A model generated the notes under the pieces. The model had not been told where the DNA came from. It ran no database searches and saw only the letters and a program-made list of their open reading frames with translations. A stretch of 64,000 bases of DNA. Source: Pseudomonas sp. CFII64 (GTDB lineage: Bacteria > Pseudomonadota > Gammaproteobacteria > Pseudomonadales > Pseudomonadaceae). The DNA lies in the NCBI RefSeq assembly GCF_000416235.1, contig NZ_ATLO01000035.1:62001-126000 (forward strand), in the 5' to 3' direction. Both the position numbers and the translations under genes were made by a program. Positions 7,001-15,155 of this stretch are shown piece after piece (the first letter of the stretch is position 1; each line of letters starts with the position of its first letter).

Positions 7001-7966
7001 ATGCGCACTGTCATTTTGCGTCGAGGCTTGGCCGCTCTGTTTGCTGCAGCGGTCGCCTTGGGCGCCATCAACCAGGCTCAGGCGGAAAGCTTGCGCATCG
7101 GTTATCAGAAATACGGCACTCTTGTGCTGCTCAAGGCCAAGGGCTCGCTGGAAAAGCGTCTGGCCGAGCAGGGCGTGCAGGTGCAATGGACTGAATTCCC
7201 CGGCGGCCCGCAGTTACTCGAAGGGCTCAACGTCGGCTCCATCGATTTTGGCGTAACCGGCGAAACGCCACCGGTATTCGCCCAGGCCGCAGGCGCCGAT
7301 CTGCTGTACGTCGCTTACGAGCCGCCTGCGCCGACCAGTGAAGCGATTCTGGTGCCCAAGGACTCGCCGATCACTTCGGTCAAAGACCTAAAAGGCAAGA
7401 AAGTCGTGCTCAACAAAGGCTCCAACGTGCATTACCTGCTGGTCAAGGCACTGGAAGACGCCGGCCTGAAATACACCGACATCCAGACCGTATTTCTGCC
7501 GCCCGCCGATGCCCGCGCCGCCTTCGAGCGTGGCAGCGTGGATGCCTGGGTCATCTGGGATCCGTACCAGGCTGCCGCCGAGCAACAGTTGCAGGCGCGA
7601 ACCCTGCGCGACGGCACCGGTATCGTCGACAACCATCAGTTCTACCTGGCGACCAAGCCTTACGCGCAACAGCACCCGAAAGTCATTCAGGCGCTGATCG
7701 AAGAAGTCCGTGCGGTGGGCGAATGGTCCAAGGCCAACCCGGAAGAAGTCACCGCCCAGGTCGCACCGTTGCTCGGCCTGCCAGCTGACATCACCCTGAA
7801 GTCGGTCAAGCGTCAGGGCTACGGCGCGCTGTTTCTTACGCCGCAGGTCGTCGCTTCGCAGCAGAAAATCGCTGACACGTTTTATCAGCTCAAGTTGATT
7901 CCCAAGCCGCTGAACATTGCGGACGTGATCTGGACCCCACCCGCTGCTGTCGCGAAAGCCCAGTAA
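7001..7966 (+). CDS. ssuA: Aliphatic sulfonate ABC transporter, periplasmic substrate-binding protein
   Basis: 321 residues with a signal peptide (Arg-rich start MRTVILRRG, hydrophobic core, cleavage after QAQA at about residue 28). The mature protein begins ESLRIGYQKYGTL, typical of SsuA/TauA-like proteins, and contains FGVTGETPPVFAQAAGADLLYVA, the sulfonate-binding loop region. AAGGAG is 7 bp before this ATG, which decides against the longer frame opening at 6908. It would deliver alkanesulfonates to the SsuC/SsuB transporter. It is followed directly by ssuC, whereas ssuD usually stands between them. Confidence 0.92.
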   Translation: MRTVILRRGLAALFAAAVALGAINQAQAESLRIGYQKYGTLVLLKAKGSLEKRLAEQGVQVQWTEFPGGPQLLEGLNVGSIDFGVTGETPPVFAQAAGADLLYVAYEPPAPTSEAILVPKDSPITSVKDLKGKKVVLNKGSNVHYLLVKALEDAGLKYTDIQTVFLPPADARAAFERGSVDAWVIWDPYQAAAEQQLQARTLRDGTGIVDNHQFYLATKPYAQQHPKVIQALIEEVRAVGEWSKANPEEVTAQVAPLLGLPADITLKSVKRQGYGALFLTPQVVASQQKIADTFYQLKLIPKPLNIADVIWTPPAAVAKAQ

Positions 7967-7994
7967 TCAGTTGGCCACTTGAGGAGACAACTCC

Positions 7995-8792
7995 ATGAGC
8001 CTTAGTGCTTCGCAACGCATCGTCCAGCGCCTCGCGCCTTGGGCATTACCGATCCTGCTGCTGGCGATCTGGCAGCTATCGGTCAGCGCCGGTTGGCTGT
8101 CGACCCGTATTCTGCCTGCGCCCAGTGCCGTCATCGAAGCCGGCGTCAATCTGGTTTCCAGCGGTGAAATCTGGACGCATCTGGCAATCAGCGGCTGGCG
8201 TGCCGGGGTCGGTTTCGCCATCGGTGGCGGCATCGGTCTGGCCCTGGGCTTTATTACCGGGCTGTCGAAATGGGGCGAACGCCTGCTCGACAGTTCGGTG
8301 CAGATGATTCGGAACATTCCGCACCTGGCGCTGATTCCACTGGTGATCCTCTGGTTTGGCATCGACGAAACCGCCAAGGTGTTTCTCGTCGCGTTGGGCA
8401 CGTTGTTCCCGATCTACCTCAACACCTATCACGGCATTCGCAACATCGATCCGGCGCTGGTGGAAATGTCGCGCAGCTACGGATTGTCCGGCTTTGGCCT
8501 GTTCTGGCACGTGATTCTTCCGGGTGCCATGCCTTCGATTCTGGTCGGCGTGCGCTTTGCCCTGGGCTTCATGTGGCTGACCCTGATCGTTGCCGAGACC
8601 ATCTCTGCGAGTTCCGGTATCGGTTATCTGGCGATGAACGCCCGGGAATTCCTGCAAACCGATGTGGTGGTGCTGGCGATCGTGCTTTACGCGGTACTCG
8701 GCAAGCTGGCGGACCTGGCCGCACGCGGCCTGGAGCGGGTCTGCCTGCGCTGGCATCCGGCCTATCAAGTGACTAAAGGCGGTGCGGCATGA
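7995..8792 (+). CDS. ssuC: Aliphatic sulfonate ABC transporter permease
   Basis: 265 residues with about six transmembrane helices. The ABC-importer EAA loop is visible as VEMSRSYGLSGFGLFWHVILPGAMPSI, and the N-terminal ILPAPSAVIEAG motif is typical of the BPD_transp_1 nitrate/sulfonate/taurine permeases. It is an inner-membrane homodimer partner of SsuB. The stop overlaps the ssuB start (ATGA, 8789-8792), so translation is coupled. Confidence 0.93.
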   Translation: MSLSASQRIVQRLAPWALPILLLAIWQLSVSAGWLSTRILPAPSAVIEAGVNLVSSGEIWTHLAISGWRAGVGFAIGGGIGLALGFITGLSKWGERLLDSSVQMIRNIPHLALIPLVILWFGIDETAKVFLVALGTLFPIYLNTYHGIRNIDPALVEMSRSYGLSGFGLFWHVILPGAMPSILVGVRFALGFMWLTLIVAETISASSGIGYLAMNAREFLQTDVVVLAIVLYAVLGKLADLAARGLERVCLRWHPAYQVTKGGAA

Positions 8793-9604
8793 GCAGCTTG
8801 AAACAGCAACAACCGGCCCATCTGCTGCGCGGCATTCCACTGGCCGTGCGCAACCTGAAGAAAACCTTCGGCAGCCGCGAAGTCCTCAAGGACATCGACC
8901 TGCATATTCCAGCCGGGCAATTCGTCGCCGTGGTCGGGCGCAGCGGTTGCGGCAAGAGCACCTTGCTGCGCCTGCTGGCCGGGTTGGATAAACCCACTGA
9001 CGGCCAACTGCTGGCCGGTTCGGGCAAGCTGGTCGACGCCCGGGAAGACACCCGTTTGATGTTCCAGGAAGCGCGTTTGCTGCCCTGGAAAAAGATCATC
9101 GACAACGTCGGCCTCGGCCTGAGTGGCGACTGGCGTAGCAAGGCCCTGGAAGCCCTCGAAGCAGTGGGTCTGGCCGAGCGCGCCGATGAGTGGCCGGCGG
9201 CATTGTCCGGCGGGCAAAAGCAGCGCGTCGCACTGGCCCGGGCGCTGATCCACCAACCGCGTCTGTTGTTGCTGGACGAGCCGCTCGGCGCGCTGGATGC
9301 CTTGACCCGCATCGAGATGCAGCAGTTGATCGAGAACCTGTGGCGCAAACATGGCTTCACTGTGCTGCTGGTCACGCACGATGTCAGCGAAGCGGTGGCG
9401 ATTGCCGACCGGGTAATTTTGATCGAAGAAGGGCGCATTGGCCTGGACTTGCTGGTGGAGTTGCCGCGTCCGCGCGCGCGAGGCTCACATCGCCTGGCCG
9501 CTCTGGAAACCCAGGTACTGGAACGCGTCCTGTCCCTGCCCGGCACGCCGCCGGAGCCCGAACCTGTTTCACCGCTGCCCACGCAATTGCGTTGGGCTAA
9601 TTAA
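8789..9604 (+). CDS. ssuB: Aliphatic sulfonate ABC transporter ATP-binding protein
   Basis: 271 residues. Walker A GRSGCGKST, Q-loop LMFQEARLLPWKK, signature LSGGQKQRVALARAL, Walker B LLLLDEPLGALDA and the switch His in LLVTHD are all intact. It energises sulfonate import through SsuC. The C-terminus (after about residue 235) is Pro-rich and of no recognised domain. It overlaps ssuC by 4 bp. Confidence 0.94.
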   Translation: MSSLKQQQPAHLLRGIPLAVRNLKKTFGSREVLKDIDLHIPAGQFVAVVGRSGCGKSTLLRLLAGLDKPTDGQLLAGSGKLVDAREDTRLMFQEARLLPWKKIIDNVGLGLSGDWRSKALEALEAVGLAERADEWPAALSGGQKQRVALARALIHQPRLLLLDEPLGALDALTRIEMQQLIENLWRKHGFTVLLVTHDVSEAVAIADRVILIEEGRIGLDLLVELPRPRARGSHRLAALETQVLERVLSLPGTPPEPEPVSPLPTQLRWAN

Positions 9605-9642
9605 TCGAATCTACGACTCTCAACCCACACAGGAAATTCAGC

Positions 9643-9858
9643 ATGACTATCAAAGCCATCAACGTTCGCAACCAGTTCAAAGGCACCATCAAGGAAATCG
9701 TCGAAGGCGACGTGCTCTCCGAAATCGACGTGCAAACCGCATCCGGCATCGTGACTTCGGTCATCACCACCCGCTCGGTCAAAGAGCTGGAATTGGTAGT
9801 GGGTAGCGAAGTCATCGCGTTCGTGAAATCCACCGAGGTTTCCATCGCCAAGCTGTGA
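9643..9858 (+). CDS. ssuF: Small TOBE/Mop-domain molybdopterin-binding-like protein, SsuF
   Basis: 71 residues forming a single Mop/TOBE fold (NQFKGTIKEIVEGDVLSEIDVQT ... ELELVVGSEVIAFVKSTEV). In P. putida the last gene of the ssu operon, ssuF, encodes such a protein and supports growth on aromatic sulfate esters; oxyanion or molybdate binding is presumed. It lies 38 bp after ssuB with its own Shine-Dalgarno (AGGAAA), followed by a terminator. Confidence 0.88.
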   Translation: MTIKAINVRNQFKGTIKEIVEGDVLSEIDVQTASGIVTSVITTRSVKELELVVGSEVIAFVKSTEVSIAKL

Positions 9859-9878
9859 TCGATGGGCAACAACCACAG

Positions 9879-9910
9879 CCCCGGACGGTGACGACCCTCC
9901 GGGGTTTTTT
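9879..9910 (+). terminator. Rho-independent terminator after ssuF
   Basis: CCCCGG (9879-9884) pairs with CCGGGG (9899-9904), followed by TTTTTT; the loop is about 14 bases. It also faces the convergent hydrolase gene. Confidence 0.75.
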
Positions 9911-9915
9911 CGTTT

Positions 9916-10761
9916 TCAGGCCTGGCTGTGGATAAATGCGATGGCTTTGGCGGCGAATTCGTCCGGCGCGTCCTCCATCAGAAAATGCCCGGCATTTTCG
10001 AGGAGATATAAGCTTGAGCCGGGAATGTCGCTGTGCAGGCGATGTGCGTAAGACACCGATTGCCATTCATCCTCCGCGCCCCAGAGGATTTGCGTCGGGA
10101 CGCGCAGTTCCGGCAGGCGTTCGGCATGGTCCTCGGTGTAGCGGGCGTTGTAGTGCGCCACCTGATTCTTGTAGAAGCTGACCTGGCCGATCAGGCCCGT
10201 GATCGGCGCCAGGTATTGCTCCAGCACTTCACCCTGCATGACGCTCTTGTTGAAGACCGCCATGCCGAGTTGCCGGGTCATCAAGGCCCGATGCTGCTCG
10301 GCGTCCGCTGCGGCGTGGTCGGCATGATGGTCGCGGATGTCGCGCCAGGTTATGGAAGGCCATGAGTCATAGCTGCAGATGTCGGCAATGGTCAGTGATT
10401 GCACGCGTTGCGGCGCTTCGATGGCGAGCCGGAGCGCGGTAGCGCCGCCTATGTCATGGGCGATGAGGTGCGCGTGAGGGAGTTCCCAGTGGTCCAGCAA
10501 CTGTTCCAGCAGCAGCCGCTGCATCGCAATCGAGGTGTCCTGGTCCCGGGGGAATTCCGAGGCGCCGAAGCCGAGCAGGTCAAATAGATGCACCTTGAAT
10601 CCCGCTTCCACGAGGAGCGGAACGACGTTGCGCCAGATATACGAATGGGCTGGCGTGCCATGCAACAGCACGACCGGCAGGCCTTCGCCATGAATGCCCG
10701 TTGCGATGCGTCGACCCTCGATGATGACGTGCTGGTTGAGCAGATTCGAAATTGCGTTCAT
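9916..10761 (-). CDS. Alpha/beta hydrolase with an aspartate nucleophile (haloalkane dehalogenase / epoxide hydrolase-like)
   Basis: 281 residues. The fold motifs are in order: oxyanion loop HGTPAHSYIWRN (about residues 34-45), nucleophile elbow AHDIGG with Asp103, and the terminal NAGHFLMEDAP with catalytic His259. Asp in place of Ser at the elbow is the hallmark of dehalogenases and epoxide hydrolases rather than esterases, but the substrate cannot be read from the sequence. The ATG at 10761 follows AGAGGA; a longer frame to 10815 has no such signal. It is divergent from a LysR regulator 114 bp away, a typical regulator-target pair. Confidence 0.82.
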   Translation of the reverse strand: MNAISNLLNQHVIIEGRRIATGIHGEGLPVVLLHGTPAHSYIWRNVVPLLVEAGFKVHLFDLLGFGASEFPRDQDTSIAMQRLLLEQLLDHWELPHAHLIAHDIGGATALRLAIEAPQRVQSLTIADICSYDSWPSITWRDIRDHHADHAAADAEQHRALMTRQLGMAVFNKSVMQGEVLEQYLAPITGLIGQVSFYKNQVAHYNARYTEDHAERLPELRVPTQILWGAEDEWQSVSYAHRLHSDIPGSSLYLLENAGHFLMEDAPDEFAAKAIAFIHSQA

Positions 10762-10875
10762 GAGTCTGTCCTCTGAGGTGTGTTCGAACCTCAAGCCTAT
10801 CGAAGGGCTTTCCATGACACCAATGACAACTTATGCTTGTGAAATTCGATTCTTGTCATAGATAGCGAGGTGGTC

Positions 10876-11763
10876 ATGAACCAGCGATTACCCATCGACG
10901 TATTGCGGGCGTTGCGCAGCATCGTCGAACTGGGAAGTGTCACGCGGGCGGCGGAAAGCTTGAATCTCAGTCAGTCAGCGGTCAGTTGGAAGATCAAGCG
11001 TCTGGAGAAGCAGTTGGGCTGCGATCTGATTCGTCGGGAGGGTCAACGCCTGGTGGCGACCAACGAAGGCGCTGAGCTGTTGATTCATGCGCGGCGCATT
11101 CTCAATTCCCACGATGAAGCGCTGGCGCTGTTTGCCCCGTCGACGCTGCAAGGCGTGGTTCGGCTGGGGGTCACCGAACAGGCATCACTGCCGCAACTTG
11201 CGCCGCTATTGGCCAGGTTCGCCAGGCAACACGGCAACGTCGATGTCCAGGTTGTGGTCGAGCAGAGTCAGGCTTTGCGGCAGTCTCTCGTGCAGGGCGA
11301 TCTGGATCTGGCACTGCATCAGGATTTTTCCTACGCGTTGAGCGCCGAGGATCACCTGTTGTGGAGTGAGCGCCTGCAGTGGTGTGTGCCAGCGGGATGG
11401 CAATACACGCCTGATGCGACGGTGTCGTTGGTGACGTATGGGCCGGGATGCTTTTACGGCAGCCTGGCGCAGGACCGGCTGCAAGCGGCGGGCATACGTT
11501 GCAAGGTGGCGGTGCAGTGCCCGTATTCGGATGGCGTGCTTTCAGCGATTTCCGCCGGCCTGGGTATCGGCATCGTGGCCGGGGGCAATATTGACCTGCG
11601 CGTTGAAACGGGTCGGGCTTTCCAGCGCAGCATGCCGCTGCCGGAAGTCGCCAACGTGTTGCGCTACAGCCAGCGCAAGCACGATCCGATCCTTCAGGCA
11701 TTGCAGCAGATGTTGGCGCAAGCGCTGACGCGAACCCCTGAAGTCGCCTTGGTGCAAGGCTGA
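10876..11763 (+). CDS. LysR-family transcriptional regulator
   Basis: 295 residues. The N-terminal winged helix-turn-helix (DVLRALRSIVELGSVTRAAESLNLSQSAVSWKIKRLEKQLG, residues about 8-48) is a textbook LysR DNA-binding domain, followed by a LysR substrate-binding domain from about residue 90. ATG 10876 is preceded by GCGAGGTGG; a GTG two codons earlier is possible. It is divergently arranged with the hydrolase at 9916-10761, so it probably controls that gene and itself from the shared 114-bp gap (inference). The effector is unknown. Confidence 0.88.
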   Translation: MNQRLPIDVLRALRSIVELGSVTRAAESLNLSQSAVSWKIKRLEKQLGCDLIRREGQRLVATNEGAELLIHARRILNSHDEALALFAPSTLQGVVRLGVTEQASLPQLAPLLARFARQHGNVDVQVVVEQSQALRQSLVQGDLDLALHQDFSYALSAEDHLLWSERLQWCVPAGWQYTPDATVSLVTYGPGCFYGSLAQDRLQAAGIRCKVAVQCPYSDGVLSAISAGLGIGIVAGGNIDLRVETGRAFQRSMPLPEVANVLRYSQRKHDPILQALQQMLAQALTRTPEVALVQG

Positions 11764-11766
11764 GGC

Positions 11767-12423
11767 TTAATCCGTCGAAAGCGCTGTTTTCGGCGGCTCT
11801 CTGCGCGCCAGGAAGGGCGGCAAATACAAACCCAGATACGCATCAAACACGCGCATGCCTTCTTCGGCCATGCGCGGCGTGATTTCGTCGTGCAGTTGCA
11901 TGGACCGGGCGTAAACCCGGTCGCCCAGTTCCATCGCCAGGGCAAACACATCAACGTCGTCGGGCAGGACTGGCAGCTGGAAGTGGCGATTGAAAACTTC
12001 GAGCATCAGGTGACCCAGTTCGATGTCGTGCTGGCGGTCGGCCTGGTTGATTTCTGTGAGGCCGTGCTGGGCGAGGATCAACTGGCGAGCGGCGGCGTCA
12101 GCGTTGTAGATGTCCAGCATGCGCATTTCCACCAGCCGGGACAGATCGCGCCAGCTGTTCAGTGCTGCATGTTCGATAGGCGCTTGCAGGCAGGCACGAA
12201 AGGCCGCGTGGATATCGGCGGTCAGCGCTTCCAGCAACGCCGGGACGCTGGCGAAGAAGTGATAGACCGACGAAGGCGGAATCTGCGCCCGTTCGGCCAC
12301 GCTGTAGATCGACAGACTCGCCACGCCTTCAGTCGCCAGTAACTCGCGTGCGGCATCAAGGATCGAATCGATCCGGGCCTGACTGCGTGCACGAGGTTTG
12401 CGGGCGGTGGCGGGGCGGGTCAT
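11767..12423 (-). CDS. TetR/AcrR-family transcriptional regulator
   Basis: 218 residues. The Arg/Lys-rich N-terminus is followed by a TetR_N helix-turn-helix (RIDSILDAARELLATEGVASLSIYSVAERAQIPPSSVYHFFAS, about residues 17-60). The all-helical C-terminal ligand domain is not assignable to a known ligand class. It converges on the LysR gene with a 3-bp gap. No neighbouring target gene is obvious; on its promoter side lie a REPIN and the spuI terminator. Confidence 0.87.
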   Translation of the reverse strand: MTRPATARKPRARSQARIDSILDAARELLATEGVASLSIYSVAERAQIPPSSVYHFFASVPALLEALTADIHAAFRACLQAPIEHAALNSWRDLSRLVEMRMLDIYNADAAARQLILAQHGLTEINQADRQHDIELGHLMLEVFNRHFQLPVLPDDVDVFALAMELGDRVYARSMQLHDEITPRMAEEGMRVFDAYLGLYLPPFLARREPPKTALSTD

Positions 12424-12481
12424 GAAGTGGTCTCTTGGGCGGGGCTGTGGGGATTGTAACTAATTATGGGCGCGTGGAATT

Positions 12482-12576
12482 CCGTAGGACCGGCTTCAGC
12501 CGGGAGAGAGCCAGTACATTCGCTGCATTTCCTTGATCAGAAAAAATGCTCTCCCGGCTAAAGCCAGTCCTACGGG
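12482..12576. repeat. REPIN: two inverted REP palindromes
   Basis: GTAGGACCGGCTTCAGCCGG on the left and CCGGCTAAAGCCAGTCCTAC on the right frame about 50 bp of unique sequence. It lies between the tetR-type gene and the spuI terminator. Confidence 0.82.
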
Positions 12577-12606
12577 ATCATTGCCAGGCACACATACAGA
12601 TATCAA

Positions 12607-12646
12607 AAAAAACGCCGCAAAACCTTCAAGGCCTGCGGCGTTTTTT
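12607..12646 (-). terminator. Bidirectional Rho-independent terminator, downstream of spuI
   Basis: AAAAAACGCCGCA (12607-12619) and TGCGGCGTTTTTT (12634-12646) are perfect arms around 14 bases. Read leftwards it ends the spuI transcript 16 bp after its stop codon. Confidence 0.9.
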
Positions 12647-12661
12647 ATGCTTCACACCTGG

Positions 12662-14038
12662 TTAAACGGTATGCAGATACCAGTTGTACTCAAGGTCGGA
12701 GATGGAGTGTTCGAACTCTTCCAGCTCACTTTCCTTGCAGGCGACGAAGATATCGATGTATTTCGGGTCGATATAGCGCGCCATGATTTCACTGTCGTCC
12801 AGCTCGCGCAGGGCATCGCGCAGGTTGTTCGGCAGGCTTTGTTCGTTCTGCTCGTAGGAGTTGCCTTCAACGGGCGGCGGCGGTTCGATCTTGTTGGTCA
12901 AACCGTGATGCACGCCTGCCAGAACCGAAGCCATCAGCAAATACGGGTTGGCGTCGGCACCGGCAACCCGGTGTTCCAGACGCACTGCATCGGCGGAACC
13001 GGTCGGCACGCGCAAGGCGACAGTCCGGTTGTCCAGACCCCAGCTTGGCGAATTCGGCACGTAGAACTGAGCACCGAACCGGCGGTATGAGTTGACGTTC
13101 GGGCAAAGGAACGCCATCTGCGCCGGTAGGGTCTCGAGCACACCGCCGATCGCATGACGTAATGCGGCGTTCTGCTCGGGATCCTCGCTGGTGAAGATGT
13201 TCTTGCCATCGCGATCCAGGATCGAGATGTGGACGTGAAGACCATTGCCTGCCTGACCCGGATAGGGCTTGGCCATGAAGGTCGTGTCCATTTCGTGGTC
13301 GTAGGCGATGTTCTTGATCAGTCGCTTGAGCAGTACTGCGTAATCGCAGGCCTTGATCGGGTCGGCGACGTGGTGCAGGTTCACTTCGAACTGTGCCGGG
13401 GCGCTTTCCTTGACGATAGCGTCAGCAGGAATGCCTTGTTCTTTCGCGCCTTCCAGAATGTCCTGGAGGCAATCGACGTATTCGTCGAGATCGTCGATCA
13501 GGTAGACCTGTGTCGAGTGCGGGCGTTTGCCGGAGATCGGCGAGCGTGGCGGTTGTGGGCGGCCATTCACGTTCTCCTGATCGATCAGGTAGAACTCCAG
13601 TTCGAAGGCGGCGCAGATCGTCAGGCCCATGTCATCGAACTTGCTGACCACTTGACGCAGGACTTCACGCGGGTCGGCGAAGAAGGGTTCACCTTCGATT
13701 TCGTGCATGGTCATCAACAGTTGCGCGGTAGGGCGCTTCTGCCAGGGTTCATTGCACAGGGTGTCCGGGATTGGATAACAGATTCGGTCAGCATCACCGA
13801 TGTCCAGACCCAGGCCGGTGCTTTCCACCGTCGAGCCATTGATATCCAGGGCAAATAAAGAGGCAGGCAGGTTGATGCCCTTCTCGTAAACCTTATGGAG
13901 GCTGGTGCGTTCTATGCGCTTACCGCGCACCACACCATTCATATCTGCAATCAGAAGGTCAACGTACAGAACCTCAGGATGTTCCTTAAGGAACGCGTTC
14001 GCTTCGTTAAGCTGAACGGCACGCGGGGGTACCGACAT
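12662..14038 (-). CDS. spuI: Gamma-glutamylpolyamine synthetase SpuI (glutamine synthetase family)
   Basis: 458 residues, class I glutamine-synthetase fold lacking the adenylylation region. Visible motifs are the N-terminal beta-grasp (VDLLIADMNGVVRGKRI), AAFELEFYL metal site, the NPYLLMASVLAGVHHGL segment and the DANPYLLMA arginine loop. It ligates glutamate to putrescine or another polyamine with ATP, the entry step of the gamma-glutamylation route. Identity rests on its position divergent from spuA-spuH, as for PA0296 in P. aeruginosa. SpuB at 15156 is a paralogue with probably different polyamine preference. Confidence 0.92.
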   Translation of the reverse strand: MSVPPRAVQLNEANAFLKEHPEVLYVDLLIADMNGVVRGKRIERTSLHKVYEKGINLPASLFALDINGSTVESTGLGLDIGDADRICYPIPDTLCNEPWQKRPTAQLLMTMHEIEGEPFFADPREVLRQVVSKFDDMGLTICAAFELEFYLIDQENVNGRPQPPRSPISGKRPHSTQVYLIDDLDEYVDCLQDILEGAKEQGIPADAIVKESAPAQFEVNLHHVADPIKACDYAVLLKRLIKNIAYDHEMDTTFMAKPYPGQAGNGLHVHISILDRDGKNIFTSEDPEQNAALRHAIGGVLETLPAQMAFLCPNVNSYRRFGAQFYVPNSPSWGLDNRTVALRVPTGSADAVRLEHRVAGADANPYLLMASVLAGVHHGLTNKIEPPPPVEGNSYEQNEQSLPNNLRDALRELDDSEIMARYIDPKYIDIFVACKESELEEFEHSISDLEYNWYLHTV

Positions 14039-14314
14039 GATGCAACACCTTTGTTGTTAAAAATATCAATCATCGAGCCTTACGGGATTCAGTCAATCCG
14101 AAAGCCATGATTAAGTCAATAGAGCCTTCTTTTGCCCTAAAAGGGCGCCGAAAAGCCGTTTTTGCCGCAATTAGGGGCAAGTATTGGACGCTGCAAGGAC
14201 GCGGCACATCAGGCCTGGGCGGGCCGTGTTCGATTTTTTACCGCACAGTTGTGGAAAAAAATGAACAAGGCTAAGCTCGATTGCAACCCATAACAGCAAC
14301 AACACGGGGGTCCT
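14039..14314. promoter_or_regulatory. Divergent spuI/spuA regulatory region
   Basis: 276 bp without a gene. It contains a compact inverted repeat GCCCT-AAA-AGGGC (14134-14146) followed by GGCGCC, and an AT-rich segment near 14235-14250. Both spu directions must be transcribed from here. I cannot assign promoter boxes or a regulator site with confidence. Confidence 0.4.
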
Positions 14315-15091
14315 ATGTCTCGCCTGCCACTGATCGGCGTCACCGCCTGCAACAAGCAGATCGGTCACCATGCCTATCACATCAGCGGCGACAAATATGT
14401 CCGGGCGGTAGCCGTGGCGGCCAAAGGCCTGCCCTTGATTCTGCCTGCCCTCGGACCCTTGCTTGATCCCGCCGAAATTCTCGCCAGCCTTGATGGACTG
14501 CTGTTCACCGGCTCGCCTTCCAATGTCGAACCCTGGCACTACAGTGGTCCTGCCAGCGCTCCGGGTACGGAGCACGATCCTGATCGCGACAGCACCACCT
14601 TACCGCTTATTCGTGCCGCCGTGGCAGCTGGTGTTCCGGTTTTGGGCATTTGCCGTGGATTTCAGGAGATGAATGTAGCCTTCGGTGGCAGTCTGCATCA
14701 GCGTGTTCACGAAACCGGAACCTTCATGGACCATCGTGAACCGGACAACGAACCGGTCGAAGTCCAGTACGCGCCGAGCCATGCCATGCATGTCCAGCCA
14801 GGCGGCGTTCTGGCCGGGATCGGGTTGTCCAGCGAGATCCGGGTCAATTCCATTCACGGGCAAGGCATCGAGCGTCTGGCGCCGGGCTTGCGCGTGGAGG
14901 CACAGGCGCCGGACGGCCTGATTGAAGCCATTTCGGTTGAAGGCAGCGAAGGATTCGCGCTGGGTGTGCAATGGCATCCCGAGTGGCAGGTGACTGCCAA
15001 TCCGGATTATCTGGCGATCTTTCAGGCGTTTGGCGATGCCTGTCGAAAACGAGCGATTGAACGCGACGCCGATGCGTCACACAACTCCTGA
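14315..15091 (+). CDS. spuA: Gamma-glutamyl-polyamine hydrolase, class I glutamine amidotransferase-like (SpuA/PuuD)
   Basis: 258 residues. A peptidase C26 fold with catalytic triad Cys113 (VLGICRGFQEMN), His221 and Glu223 (GVQWHPEW). It releases gamma-aminobutyrate or an equivalent amino acid from the gamma-glutamyl intermediate after oxidation. Length and motifs match PuuD. The gene opens the rightward spu operon, 64 bp before spuB, with GGGG about 8 bp upstream of its ATG. Confidence 0.92.
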   Translation: MSRLPLIGVTACNKQIGHHAYHISGDKYVRAVAVAAKGLPLILPALGPLLDPAEILASLDGLLFTGSPSNVEPWHYSGPASAPGTEHDPDRDSTTLPLIRAAVAAGVPVLGICRGFQEMNVAFGGSLHQRVHETGTFMDHREPDNEPVEVQYAPSHAMHVQPGGVLAGIGLSSEIRVNSIHGQGIERLAPGLRVEAQAPDGLIEAISVEGSEGFALGVQWHPEWQVTANPDYLAIFQAFGDACRKRAIERDADASHNS

Positions 15092-15155
15092 TCCTTGATC
15101 GGGACCAAGCGGGTCTGTTGAGCCTCAACAGACGCTTTATAAACCTGAGGTATTT

